Shown here in pieces: positions 35,292-47,348 of a stretch of 64,000 bases of DNA. The notes below the pieces were generated by a model, which had not been told where the DNA came from, did no database searches, and was given only the letters and a program-made list of their open reading frames with translations. The translations under genes and the position numbers were made by a program. The stretch's first letter is position 1. Each line of letters opens with the position of its first letter. The stretch covers positions 4,875,001-4,939,000 of the forward strand of contig CM033405.1 in the NCBI GenBank assembly GCA_019426215.1. The letters run 5' to 3'. This DNA is from Buddleja alternifolia (taxonomy: Eukaryota; Streptophyta; Magnoliopsida; Lamiales; Scrophulariaceae).

Positions 35292-36725
35292 ACAAGTACA
35301 TTAATTGTATCCAATTTACTACTACTACAAGTGGACAAGTGGCAATAATATAATAACATAATGTACATTGTTTGCCATGCATATACCAATGTTAAATCAT
35401 GAAAACTTGGTTTTTTTATTATGTATGGTTTGGATAGGATAATTTTGAGGTGGATCAAGTTTAATTAGAGTTGATCTATATATTATTGTTGATTGCAGGG
35501 TGTCATGGTGGCAACATTTTTTTCATGATGATCACTTAATCCGACGATGTATAATCAATCACAGTAGATTCAATCTATTATAGAATGACCCGACTACAAA
35601 ACCATGGGCGTTTAGCAACTAGACATCTGTAGTATAATAATAACAATGTTTTCATAATCACCGGACCATGACCATCCAACTTGCATTAATATATATGTAT
35701 ATATCTGAATATATAAGGAAAAATTACACACAGACCTACTAATACAGGATCAGAGGGATATATACCGAAGAGACGAGTGAACGAAGCGAACGATAAAACG
35801 CATACGCGCAAGAGACCTAGAAAACGCGTCCGGGCAAACACACACACACACACATACGCGTGAGGGCTAGAGACCTAACTTATTGTTTAATTACTAAAAC
35901 TTTCGCTTACTTATTCAAAATTACCACGAGACCCCTGTCATGTGATGTCCGTGTTTTCTTGCCCGAATTAGTAAAATGTCCCTTTTTGCCCCTACTTTTC
36001 TGGACAAAAAAGATAAAAAATAGTGAAAACTGAATTTTTTTATGCAGATATTAAAAATCATTATTTTCACTTAATGTATGCATAATTAGTGATACTTTAA
36101 CATTATAATTTAACATTTTATCACTTAATTATTTTAATTAAGGGAGTTAGAACTTCATAATAATATATTGATTAAAAAAAACTTCATAATAATATAATTT
36201 TAGGATATTAACCTTTTCTTTTAGATTAAACAACTCAAAGAATACATACATAGGCACACATATTCCTCAACCATAATATATTTTTTTAGGGAAATATTGT
36301 CATATGCTTTTAACTCTTATTTCCTCCTCTAATTTCTACCACTTAAATCGCTTTTTTTAGTTATATATCGGTCTATAAAGTTTCCATATTTCTATCCATA
36401 TTCCCTAAATCCTCTATGTACAAACCCTAGCATCCTAAATCATGGGGAAAATGATATTACATGCAAAGAAACTACTTTGCAATTCCATTGATGCTATGGA
36501 AGAACTTACGACTTGATTTTAATTTTATTCAGAGTGATTATTATTCACTCTAAACTATAAGTCTAATATAATCATAATTATTTGCATATAACGAATTCCG
36601 TGTTAATAGAACAGTTGCAGTTTTAGTCATGTATGATGTACCTAAGAATGTGTGGTGATTTTGTGCTTTAATAACAACTTCTTGCAATTTCAGTACAATG
36701 GGTTTATTTTTCTAAATTTACAGAC
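35292..36725. other. Intergenic, with a GC-richer island
   Basis: No gene is seen. At about 35755-35885 there is an unusual island with many CG dinucleotides (words such as GACGAGTGAACGAAGCGAACG-like repeats and an (AC)n tract at 35839-35854), unlike the AT-rich flanks. The rest is unremarkable. Confidence 0.4.
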
Positions 36726-36734
36726 AAATTACAC

Positions 36735-36897
36735 GGAAAATATTTGTATACACCGGATCTTAGACCCCACCTATACACCTTATATGGATGTGATTAATAT
36801 ATATCATTTTTTTAATTAAAAAACAAGTGATTTGTATTAATCACATCCACATGGTGCACAAGTGGAGCCCAAGACCCAATTTATACAAGCATTTTCC
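36735..36897. mobile_element. MULE-type MITE, 163 bp
   Basis: The exact 9-bp duplication AAATTACAC lies at 36726-36734 and 36898-36906. The arms GGAAAATATTTGTATA and the inverse of GGAAAATGCTTGTATA continue to TGGATGTGATTAATA on both sides of an A/T-rich loop. Confidence 0.85.
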
Positions 36898-36906
36898 AAA
36901 TTACAC

Positions 36907-39574
36907 TTAAAAAAGAAGAAAAAGTGGTTGGAAAGTAGCATGTATTGAGCACTTGATCGTATCAATTTGACAATTTTCAATTTTGGAGATAAAATAGCAC
37001 ATGTTGTGTACATAGCACCAAAAATATTATGTCTATGAATCTACGACTAAAATTTTCACTTATTCCAAACTTACAAGACTATTATTGCACGTTCTTCTGG
37101 TTGAAAGTTGCAATTATAGACATATAAATGATGTTAAGTTGTTATTTTATCCTCGCGTGATGATTTTTCTCTCAAAATTAAAAAATCGCAAATGCTAAAA
37201 GTCATGTGCCATTGATATTTTCTCAAACGAAACTCAAATTTTCCTGTTAAATTGTCCTAAAATTGAGAACAAATTATAATTAATGTGCTTAAATTACTAA
37301 TACCGATATTTTCACGATGAAAAACCCCACACCCAATTGTCGAGTTAGAGACTTTTGGGTACCCCCGTTTTTTCGGAGTGAAAAAAAAGAACCCCACACC
37401 CAATTATAGTATTGAAATTGCAATATTATCCCACATTATTCCCACCATATGCTGCAATTTACATGAAACACCGGAATCTCGAAAACTTCTTGAAAACAAC
37501 ACTTTCCAATTAGTATGTTAACTTGTCCAATCATATAATTACTTGAGCATAATAAAAATTAATGGCGGTCCCTTTAATTATATAGTACATGGTCCCAATG
37601 ACTAGAGGGAACAATTTGCCACTCTTGGATTCCTACCCCTACCACTTTACACTAGCAACCACTCATGTTTGGGGCTTTTCTTTAATAAAAAAGATGTACT
37701 TTTGAGCAATTAATATTCATCGAATAGTCATATTTTTCCAAGGAGCTAATAAACATGGAGTAACAACCTCATTTCACAAAAAAAGCAAGTTCCGTAGATC
37801 TAAGGTAAATGTTGCATGTTTCCTTATCTATTTCCTCGTAAGAACAATCCTTGTTTTTGTCAACTTTTTAAAGTTGTGAAATGTGAGGGCAAACAAGTAC
37901 ACAAAGGGGACCACGAATAATGCATAGAATCCAACAACTATGTGGGTGTGGAGAAACCGCTAAATTTGTGTGGGTTGAAATTGCTATTCAAGGTTCATAT
38001 ATGATTGAGTGAAATTTTATAAAGTGAAGGCCAGTGCGAAATAACTATTAATAAAATTTAGTGTATCGAGAAATTCTCGCTCATAGACCATTAGCTCAAT
38101 CTCATTTGGTTAGGGAAAGAACTTGATATCACCAAAGATCGTTAGGCTTGATGGAACGGCTATCAACTCAAACCTTTTGAGGTTTAAGTTTCATATAAGT
38201 TGCGGAGATCACTAAAAACTCCAGTGATCTGAATGTATATTGAACGCGTCCCTTGCGAACTTCTTATTTGGAGTATAAATTTATAAGTTTTCTCCATTAT
38301 GTGAATGAATAAGTAATGTCAACCTATATGCCAGTTCTTCAAGACCTTGTCAGGAGATCGATGTTTGTAATTTTGGGGTCCAACTTGAGCTTGAGCTTGA
38401 GTAAGGTGAAATATGTGTGACAACATCTAAATTTTTGTCTTATTTAAGTATTTTATAAAAGAATAATGAGTATTTTATTTCAAAAATTCACGTAACGTGT
38501 ACAAATTACACACCAATTGCATATTTAAGAAAAAAGTTTGTACACATGATGAGTAAACAAAAGAAATAAATACAACATGAAATAACATGTGGAACAGAGG
38601 ATTCGAATTGATAATTATCCTTAAAAAAAAAGAATTGATAATTAACTTCTAAATTCTAATTAAGTCCACGACCTTTATGGTACAGAAGTACATTCAATAA
38701 ACCTTATTTATTATTTAATTTCTTAGTATTAGTTCATTCTTTATTGGATGCAATTATACTTGTCCTTTTTTAGTATACGAAGCATTACTATTTTTCTCTA
38801 CAGCTCGGCAAGCTATTTTTAGCATGTACTAATTTTTATGAATATTAAAGGCCATATTAAATTACTCATTAATGACCTATATTAAAAAAATGACACGTTG
38901 ATGATTTAGTACTATTTTCTGTTAGCTGGTACATTAAGAAAGTTTTCATACCTATCCATGTTCTTATTAAAATTGTTTTCATTGCCTTGTACATTTTATT
39001 TTTGGCTTATCCGATTCACTTGCACTTAGGTAAGGTCGAAAGACGAAAAACTACTCGATTTGAGATTGTTTGCTAAAAGTTTAATTGAGCATGGTTTATA
39101 AATATATTAAATCAAACTTGAACAACTTTTTATGTGTTCAATAAGCTTGAACCTCGAGTCGAGCTCGACTTAATAATAATAATAAAATGATAACATGTGT
39201 AAATAGTTCAAGCTACTCAAGCTCGACTCATGTTCGGCTCGATTAAAGCTCATTTCAGCTCGACTCGATTAACAATAAACGAATTTCAAACACAAATTCT
39301 GTTGCTCGATTATAGTTCAAACATGAAACCCTTGTGATGGTTTCGTTCATCATATATATGTATATATATTCATTGAGCTTGAAGAAAACCGAAATTTAGT
39401 TGTGTTCCAATCAAATCGGCTTGAAAACTTGTGAGTAGACTCAACTTGGTGTGCAACCCTTTTTTTGGGTATATAAAAATTTAGATAGGGTTGAGTTCGG
39501 TCATCTATTAAAAGTATGACATATCTTCAGGACTAAAAGTGGCCTACAGAGTTACTTGCCCGTCAACACCATTC
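36907..39574. other. Intergenic, dispersed repeats only
   Basis: A repeated phrase ACCCCACACCCAATT occurs twice at 37325-37405. A 'GAGCTCGACT'-type dispersed repeat fills about 39055-39320. A weak SINE-like segment lies at 38090-38230. No gene is seen. Confidence 0.4.
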
Positions 39575-39665
39575 TCACGTTGGCATAGAGAATTGAACGC
39601 ACAGCCATTTGAGAAAAAATATCTTAATCTTTACAGACTAAGCCATTATGTGTTGGCGGTGTGCA
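39575..39665 (-). mobile_element. tRNA-like SINE fragment
   Basis: On the minus strand TGGCTTAGTCTGTAAAG (A-box-like) is followed by GCGTTCAATTCTC (B-box-like) at tRNA spacing. It cannot fold as a functional tRNA. Confidence 0.4.
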
Positions 39666-40869
39666 ACCCCAGATGCATAGCATCATAGCATGTGCGACTA
39701 TTAATGTACAACACAGACTTTTCCTTTATAGACTTTATAATTTCTTACGTTCTTAGGATTCTAGAAATTAATAATAATAAAATAATAGTACCAATATCCT
39801 AAGTTGCATTAATTGGTGTAATTGGTCTTGTTAGTAGGAGTATACACAGTCAGATTTTTGTAATATTTTTTTAAAATTTATATCATCTCAATAATTGCGA
39901 TTTTGAAATTATTAATATCAAGATTAAACTTTTTGAAATCAGTACCATCATATCCGGTATCATACAATTTCGATATGGTATGATACGATTTTACGGTATT
40001 TTTATTATAAAAGTACACCATTTGTTTACATATTTTTATAGGTAAAAAATAAAAAATAAATAACAATAAAACCACCTTACACAAAATTCTAACTACTAAT
40101 ATTGAATAAAAACCAAAATCCCATCCCAAACTCTTGCAATTATAGTTGGAAATTACACAAAATGCTAACTACTAATATTGAATAAAAACCAAAATTCCAT
40201 CTCAAACTCTTACAATAAACAAACAATGAAATTAATCTTTCGATTCAATTGATTTGCCTTTGAAACAAATATATCAATATTAAAACAAATATTGCTAGAT
40301 CTTTCAAGTTCCAACATAGATCAACAATAATATAAGCATTTTGATAGCAAATTTAGTTTAGAAAATGTTTTTGTTCCCTTAAGTTCAAGTTATTTTTTTA
40401 ATAGAATTACTTGTATATTAATATAAGTAAAATAATAAATCATTATAGATATGAATACGATCCGGTACAATTTTAGGTCGGTGTAAGATTTATAGAATCA
40501 AAATCATACCAAAATAATCGGTACTTAATGTCTCGTACCAAAATTATGTTTTTAGCAAGAAAACCATAATTTCAATATGGTATTGTATGGTACGGTACTG
40601 TTCAAGAAAACCATGAACATCCCTACTTGTTAGGCTTAAATTTAAACAAAAACTGTACAACAGAACTACTTTCAATTGGGCTTATTAAGCTCAAAGCTCA
40701 TATACGCGCTCTACGCTGGACTTGAGAAAAATCTGTAGAACATTAGTTAATTTAGGCCCATTAGACAAGATATAGTTTTCCCTTCGATCCATATCATTTT
40801 CTTTTATTTTTTTAGTGAAGCGATTATATATGTCATTAACGATAAACAAAAACTATATGTCAACAGTAA
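39666..40869. other. Intergenic with 'GGTACGGTATGG' repeat and a tandem duplication
   Basis: A diverged dispersed repeat with GGTATGATACG / ATGGTACGGTAC words spans about 39900-40620. Within it, 40079-40154 and 40155-40217 are a direct tandem duplication of 76-bp period (ACTAATATTGAATAAAAACC shared). No gene is seen. Confidence 0.45.
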
Positions 40870-41065
40870 TTATATATTACCCAAGATTTGTTGATCTAGT
40901 GATATCCACCTCCCACTTTATATAAGAGACCCTGGGTTCGAATACAGGCTGTCACAAGTTGTAACTCTCCCCTCCTTTTATGGAGGTAGATAGGGTTTTT
41001 ATGGTTTAAGATTATAACTATTAGTCCGGGTTTATCAGGTTAGATATTTAGGGTATTCCTTAAAA
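40870..41065 (+). mobile_element. tRNA-derived SINE (family 2), best copy
   Basis: The A-box-like TTGATCTAGTGATA and B-box GGGTTCGAATAC are followed by GGCTGTCACAAGTTGTAAC and a tail containing GGGTTTATCAGGTT. Related minus-strand copies are at 33795-33975 and 48160-48292. Confidence 0.6.
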
Positions 41066-41508
41066 AATAGTAATTATATATTTAATAACTACCATTAATT
41101 ACAATCAAATAATATAGCTAATATGAAAAGAGCTGCACATTTGTCGAGATATAAACATGACATTATAATTAATCATGATATATCGACTCTGCCATTTGAA
41201 TTAAGAGTCATTGGCGTTTCAAATTACTTTTTGCGAAGCTTCATATACTGCTCCGATCTTATGTTCTTCCTCATTTTTTCTCTTCTCTCTTTAATACAAA
41301 CCCCAATGTTGAAAATTTCAAGAGCTATTTTTATGAGTCATTTATGTAACTCTAGCTTCATTTTATGGTACTAAGATTTTGGTTTCAATAACTATTTTTA
41401 GGAGTTGTCACGCAACTCCTAACTTCATTTTATGTCACTAAGATTCTATTTTCAATCCAATCATAGTGTTTAGTAGCCTTTGACAAATCGCCTCTGAGTG
41501 TATTCATC

Positions 41509-41589
41509 GGGTGATACTTGGTGGCTTCCGAGAGTTCAACTTCAGAAAATATCCACCACACATAATGTTAAAAGGTGGAGTCCATCAAA

Positions 41590-41621
<32 letters not shown>

Positions 41622-41687
41622 ATATTAACATTTTGTGTTGTGGATAGACTCCGAGAGTTGAATTTCCGAAGCCACCAAATATCACCC
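41509..41687. mobile_element. MULE-type MITE, 179 bp
   Basis: The exact 9-bp duplication GTATTCATC lies at 41500-41508 and 41688-41696. The arms GGGTGATACTTGGTGGCTTC and the inverse of GGGTGATATTTGGTGGCTTC surround an (AT)n loop. The relative is at 34071-34274. Confidence 0.87.
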
Positions 41688-42799
41688 GTATTCATCTTAT
41701 GCTTTGACTTTTATCTATTTAATGCATAATTATTTGATTATAATTAAAGAAAGGCTGTTGATAATGTCAGAGCACTTTTCTTCTTGCCAGAGCAAAATAA
41801 ACAATATCCCAATTATGTCCCTCTTTTGGTCGGGTAATTTTATAATGAATCGCGAGTGTTGCTCTCGATCCATTTTTCACCACACAACATTACAAAAAAA
41901 AAAGTGTTATTACTACACACCTATCCCTACAGTTTTATGGCAGTGCAGTAACAGAAGACACAACCCTACACTTTCTTAGGAAGTGTAGTAAGGGTGAATA
42001 ATATAACTTTTTATTTATTTTTTTGTTAAAAAAAACGGCTTGTATTCACCCTTGGCGCTTTAGATGGCCGCCAAACTTTAGCCCAAATAATTCAAAGTCC
42101 AACTTTGTGCATTAATCCTCATCATTGCTATTACCATATGCAATAAACTAGACCTCAATGGTGGTGATAGTTCATGCTATTACCATAATCCTATAACCTA
42201 TTGTCTAACTGCATAAACATGCTGCAATTTGAGATGAGATCAAGAAAGGGAATAGAGCAATAAAATGAAATGGAAAAACTATTAGTGAGCCCACTGACTA
42301 GTAACTTCGGACCAACATGTTAGAAAGGATCATTACTTAACCAAGTTAAGTTTACTAACATGTCTAGTATTAGCAATCTGACACATGACATTTAAATTTA
42401 ATTCTATTCTTTGGTGTAACTAGATATGTTTTCCTTTGGTTGTTCAGATATATTATTCTATTGCTTGAAAAACCACTTACTTTTATGTAATTTTCAAGAT
42501 CACACTTATTTAGTATTGTAATTATAGTTACACCATTAACAGGACCAAATTGTAAGGATTTTGGAACTATGCTGGATCAAGGATTAAAATTTCGTTTCGA
42601 TGATAAGTTTCGAGTTCTTAAATATAAGAAACGTTTCGGAAACATCATGGAAAACTTGAAAACTGTTAGAAACAAGGTAAAGACGGTGAAAAAAGAAGTA
42701 AAGAAGGGTTGCTTCCTTTTTTTACTAGAAAAAAATAATAGTTGTGTAAAATGTTTATACATCTACATCAATAATCGATCAAATTACACTAATAAATAA

Positions 42800-43025
42800 T
42801 GTGATAACGTTTGATTCAAGTTTAACATTCACATAACATATAACCAATATTATTTTAGTAACTTAAATTATGAAATAAAAAATTCTAAAAGTGTTGTCGT
42901 GAAAAAAATGAAAAGTGGCAATGTTTTGATTGAAGTTTAACATTCACAGAACATATAATTGATAAAATTTTAGTAACTTAAATTGTGAAATAAAAAATTC
43001 TAAAAGTGTTGTCGTGAAAAAAATA
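42800..43025 (+). repeat. Tandem duplication inside CACTA-like element
   Basis: Two units of about 115-125 bp share AAGTTTAACATTCACA, TTTTAGTAACTTAAATT and TTCTAAAAGTGTTGTCGTG. Non-coding. Confidence 0.7.
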
Positions 43026-44060
43026 AACAGTTAATATGGATGATACCATGGTTTCAAACTCATCAACAAATTATATGAAAAAATTACTTTAATCGATAAT
43101 ACAGTAATCTTCATCTTGAGTCCCAAGATAAAAAGTCGTTTCTTGGTGAAATAAATATTCGTTTGATTGTTAAATTTATTACTCTTCATTTCTTCTTCTT
43201 CTTCTTTTTTAACCTTTTTCCCTACATTGAGACATTTGAGAGCTCTGTTGTCTTTGCGATAGAGCAAATCTTTTTGAAAAGAAATTACCAAACTCTCAAT
43301 GTTTCAATGGAAACGAACATGGAAACCATGGAAACATTGAGAGTTTCCATGGAAATATTGGAAATATTAATGAGTTTCCTAGGAAACAATGTAATTTCGA
43401 AACTACATGGTGATTTCTTTTCCGTAAGTTGAAAAATAGAAACTTTTCGGACGTTTCGGTGGAAAAGAAAAGAAACTTTGAACCATGTGCTGGATATTAT
43501 TGCTTTGATTTCTCGGGCCATATTTACATGTTTATCATAGTACATAACCTTTTATAATCTTCTTTAATGAACAGATGTGGAGTCCTTTAGGGATAATTGG
43601 TGTGATTGCAACTGTCAATTGTAGCTGAGAACTTAGCAATGGTAATATCTACCTCTTGTGTGCATTTAGTGGGGGTCAATATATGGGCTACAAATACTAT
43701 CAGTTTCTTACATGTTAACTCCTACAAATTATGACTTTAGACTAGAATATCACAAGCTTGTTTTTTTGTCACTAGTAGGCTATATATTCTGACTCATCAA
43801 GAAGTAACATGGTAGGATTATGCTTGATTTTCTAAGAATTTAATTCCGCCTATTTAAGATAATCTTTTTGCTAAGTGTCTATTTAAGATAATATTACATA
43901 TAAGAAGGGATATGTTGTAATTCTCTGCATTTTTTTTTGGTTTCATTCCTATTTAATGAATTATCTCTTTTTCATCTTTAAAATATGTATGCTTAACTCT
44001 GGTGCATGTATTTTGATACAGGTGGTACGTGAAGAGGATTGATGTAAATGAAGTAATATT

Positions 44061-44257
44061 TGTTAGATTAGAGAAAATCCTGTAGGGAACTTGTATTATT
44101 GAGTAACATATTTATAGAGTTACAAGAGAGAGAGAATACAAGAAAACCCTAAACTATAAAGAAGATAAAAAATAAATAAGGTAATAAGAATACTAGTTTA
44201 ACTAGGAAAACAATAATAATAATAATCTAATTAGGAAAGCAATAATAATATCTAACA
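44061..44257 (-). repeat. TRIM LTR (3' LTR in element orientation)
   Basis: 197 bp, ends TGTTAG...CTAACA, followed on the plus side by the complement of the polypurine tract (44258-44266). Confidence 0.88.
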
Positions 44258-44798
44258 CTCCCCCGCAGTCGAAACGTGAAAGTCTTGAACATTGAGACTG
44301 AACTAAAAATCGAGAAAATATGTTACGACAGTGCGGGCATAAAGATGCCTTAGTAGAGAGATTTTGATGAATACGTTTCTCAAGGTAGAACAGTTTCGTT
44401 TGGAAATCATTAAATAAGGCGGCGGTTCTACGAAGACGCTTCTCAATGTGGAGCAGTTTCGTCTGAAAATCATTAAATAAGGTGGCGACTCCAAGTCCTT
44501 GTTTTCCAAGGGTGAGCAGCGGCAACTAACAAAACTAAAGGCGGCGGCTAAGCGCGGAGGCTAAAACATGGATAAGATAAAGAAAAGTAAAGAAACGGGC
44601 GGCGGCGGAAGCTAAAACATGAAAAAGATAAAGATAGGTTGCTAAACCTAAACTAAATTACAAAAGATTCACCATAGTAAAGGAAGAACAAAAAGAGAAA
44701 AAAAGTATCTAGGAAGCCGAACGGGGACGGCGATAGTAGAGGCTTGCGGAAGCGAAAGATCATGAGGGTTGAAAGAAAAACCCTTTAGCTCGATACCA

Positions 44799-44994
44799 TA
44801 TTAGATTAGAGAAAACCCCGTAGGGAACTTGTATTATTGAGTAGCATATTTATAGAGTTACAAGAGAGAATACAAGAAAACCCTAAACTATAAAGAAGGT
44901 AAAAGATAAATAAGGTAATAAGAATACTAGTTTAACTAGGAAAACAATAATAATAATAATAATCTAATTAGGAAAGTAATAATACTATCTAACA
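44799..44994 (-). repeat. TRIM LTR (5' LTR in element orientation)
   Basis: 196 bp; differs from its partner by about nine substitutions and a few short indels (GAGA and AAT units). The primer binding site adjoins at 44781-44798. Confidence 0.88.
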
Positions 44995-45589
44995 ATATTT
45001 TGGATGGATGTAGCATGAAGAAGATATGATATATTTTTCAAGTATTTAAATTTTTGGTTGCGTTTATCGTGGTATTAGTACATAGATTGAGTCTTCGGAA
45101 TTGTTTTCATGTATTTTTGTCCAAATGATGTTGAGGTGTCATTTATTTAGCTACAGACGAAGTTGTTTGGATTTTTCATTTTTGAGAAGAGGTATTGGAC
45201 TTGGATGATTGTGAAAGTTATTTTGATAAATGAAGTTCATGAGTATTTCTTCATTGTGATTTAATGTGCATGCATTTGAAAAATTCTGCTATTATAATTG
45301 TTTGGCTGAATAATGATTGAAAGTGTAGGAAAGGTTGATCTTGCAATTTAAAAGTGCAGGGAGAATAGAATATATGCAGAAAGCAGATTTTTTATTAATT
45401 TATTTTGAAAATATAGATGCATTTCAAAGTGTAGTATGAACTTCGGTAGGTAATATTGTTACTACACTTGTAAGTGTAGGAAAAGTTGTTATTGCAGTGG
45501 ATGTTGATGCACTTAAATAAAGTGTAGTAAGAAAGCTTCTTTTCTTACACTTTAAAGTGCATTGATAGCCCATTTTTTTTGTAGTGCAA

Positions 45590-46060
45590 ATACTTGGGGT
45601 GGGGTGGTTTACACAGGGTAAATGGGTGTGAAAATCACTCCATTTATTTTAAACATGTGGTGTAAAATGAATCGAGATCAATACTCCGATCCACCTTAGA
45701 ATTTTCCCTTTTGGTCAATAAAGTAATTTTTGGATTTTATTGAACGGTCTCTAATAATGGAATGATTAGTCACTATTCTTCTCTCTATCCTTAATTATGA
45801 GCAGCATAAATAATATATTGACTCATGAAAATAAATATTGAATACGGGTTTCTCTCTCTATCCTGTGTCATACGCTTTCTTCTTCTGTGAACAATTCACA
45901 GAAAACTCAAGAACCCTAATTTGGCTGATGAGTGCTTGTTCCAAAATCTAAAAGTGTAAACTAACTATTGCATTTCTTCCAGCAGCATTTGCATTAAAAC
46001 AATTGTTACCAGGTTTTTAATTTTTTTTTAATATAATATATTTTAATATACTTTATGTCT
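45590..46060. other. Intergenic, MITE-like fragment
   Basis: 45590-45715 has words like ATCGAGATCAATACTCCGATCC and TAGAATTTTCCC that resemble a worn copy of the 32900-33042 MITE family. Nothing else is recognised. Confidence 0.3.
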
Positions 46061-46069
46061 TAAAAGTTT

Positions 46070-46485
46070 GAGATAATTGTAGACACCCCTCTCAGTTATG
46101 GGGTGATGTGCACTTTGCCCCCCAACTTATTGAAATGTGCGATTTACCCCCTCACTTATCAAAAATATGCCCTTCACTCCCTCGGACAGGGGCAAAATGC
46201 TACAAAAACACATAAGTCAGGGGGTAAAGTGCTACAAAAACACATAAGACAGAGGGGAAAGTGCTACAAAAACACATAAGACAGGGGGCAAAGTGCTACA
46301 AAAACACATAAGACAGGGGGCAAAAGTCCAATTTTTATGATAAGTGAAGTGCCTGAATCTGCCCGAGCTGCCGAGGGAGTGAAGTGCACATTTTTTATAA
46401 GTGAGGGGGTAAATCGCACATTTCAATAAATTGAGGGGCAAACTGCACATCACCCCATAACTGAGGGGTTGTCTGCTACTATCCC
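46070..46485. mobile_element. MULE-type MITE with internal 32-bp tandem repeat
   Basis: The exact 9-bp duplication TAAAAGTTT lies at 46061-46069 and 46486-46494. The ends GAGATAATTGTAGACACCCC and the inverse of GGGATAGTAGCAGACAACCC begin TIRs of more than 100 bp. The middle (46185-46329) holds about 4.5 units of a 32-bp repeat with the core AAGTGCTACAAAAACACATA. Confidence 0.88.
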
Positions 46486-46494
46486 TAAAAGTTT

Positions 46495-47008
46495 TTTATC
46501 CAAGCATTTAATATTTCTGAAATTTTTGTATAATATGTTGATAATGTGAATGAATTATTATTTTTCTTATCGAGATAGTAACTTGGTTAATGGTGGAAGA
46601 CCAATTAAATTTATTAACTTGAATATGATGCCTAATTTGAAAAACAATTGTATGTGGGACTTGAAACTTGAGCATGAACAAGAGCAAACACTTTGATTGA
46701 TGAAAACTCAGAAGATTCAAGTGTTCCATCCATATGAGTTGTAGCACTCGTCTTTTTTTCTTCTTCTAATATTTTGTTTTTCTATTTAAATTGTCATCTA
46801 GACTACTTATCGTGAGGCTTTTATTCATAAATTTGTAATCGTGCTCTACTTCTAAATATTACTTTGGAAAATTCGACCGGCATATAATTATTTATGTTTT
46901 ATCAGCTTTCTGAATGTCATTGCAATATTAAGAACATAAAATAATTAAAAAAATTTGATTAAATTACAAAGGTAAGTTTTAATGACTACACATACTTAGA
47001 AAGTATAA
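46495..47008. other. Spacer between two related MITEs
   Basis: AT-rich sequence, no gene recognised. Confidence 0.5.
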
Positions 47009-47017
47009 TATTATAAA

Positions 47018-47339
47018 GGGATAATTGTAGATACCCCCCTCAGTTATTGGGTGAAGTGCACTTTGCCCTCTCACTTATCGAAATGTGCGCTTTGCCCCCT
47101 TACTTATCATAAAATGTGCACTTTCATCCTTCGGTCAGCTCGGGCAGAAAAAATACAAAGGAATTTTCGTACGTTGCTGCCCGAATTTGAATTTTTCTTT
47201 GTATTTTTTTGCCCTAAACTGCCCGAAGGACCAATGTGCACATTTTATGATAAGTGAGGGGGCAAAGTGCACATTTCAATAAGTGAGGGAGTAAAGTGCA
47301 CTTCGCCCCATAACTGAGGGGGGTATCTGCTATTATCCC
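47018..47339. mobile_element. MULE-type MITE, second copy of same family
   Basis: The exact 9-bp duplication TATTATAAA lies at 47009-47017 and 47340-47348. TIRs of about 130 bp start GGGATAATTGTAGATACCCC and GGGATAATAGCAGATACCCC (inverse). It lacks the tandem repeat of the copy at 46070 and instead has a CTGCCCGAA-type core. Confidence 0.9.
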
Positions 47340-47348
47340 TATTATAAA

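Larger units (their letters stand above)
44061..44994 (-). mobile_element. TRIM (miniature LTR retrotransposon), complete
   Basis: Two LTRs of about 197 bp (44061-44257 and 44799-44994) begin TGTTAG and end CTAACA, with roughly 95 percent identity by eye. The 5-bp duplication ATATT flanks the whole element. Orientation is minus: directly inside the right LTR the minus strand reads TGGTATCGAGCTAAAGG, a tRNA-Met-type primer binding site, and directly inside the left LTR it reads GCGGGGGAG, a polypurine tract. The 541-bp interior has no gag or pol; a minus frame contains FNDFQTKL twice, an internal repeat of about 75 bp. It depends on another element's enzymes for movement. Confidence 0.88.
41888..45586. 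mobile_element. Non-autonomous CACTA-like transposon
   Basis: The left end CATTACAAAAAAAA and the right end (inverse of CACTACAAAAAAAA) are flanked by the trinucleotide CAA on both sides (41885-41887 and 45587-45589), matching the 3-bp duplication of CACTA elements. Subterminal zones on both sides are full of AAGTGTAGTAA-type words in both orientations (41930-41990; 45425-45560), also a CACTA trait. The interior of about 3.7 kb has no TNP-like gene. A TRIM retrotransposon is inserted at 44061-44994 and a tandem duplication lies at 42800-43025. Confidence 0.72.

Noticed and set aside
42569..42799. Lys-rich frame inside the CACTA-like element
   Set aside because: Low-complexity composition, overlapping frame on the other strand, no transposase motif.
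44202..44525. 107-codon frame in the TRIM
   Set aside because: It spans an LTR boundary and contains an internal duplicated block; not gag or pol.
44061..44994. Cassandra-type TRIM (with 5S rRNA promoter in LTR)
   Set aside because: No 5S rRNA-like sequence is visible in the LTRs.
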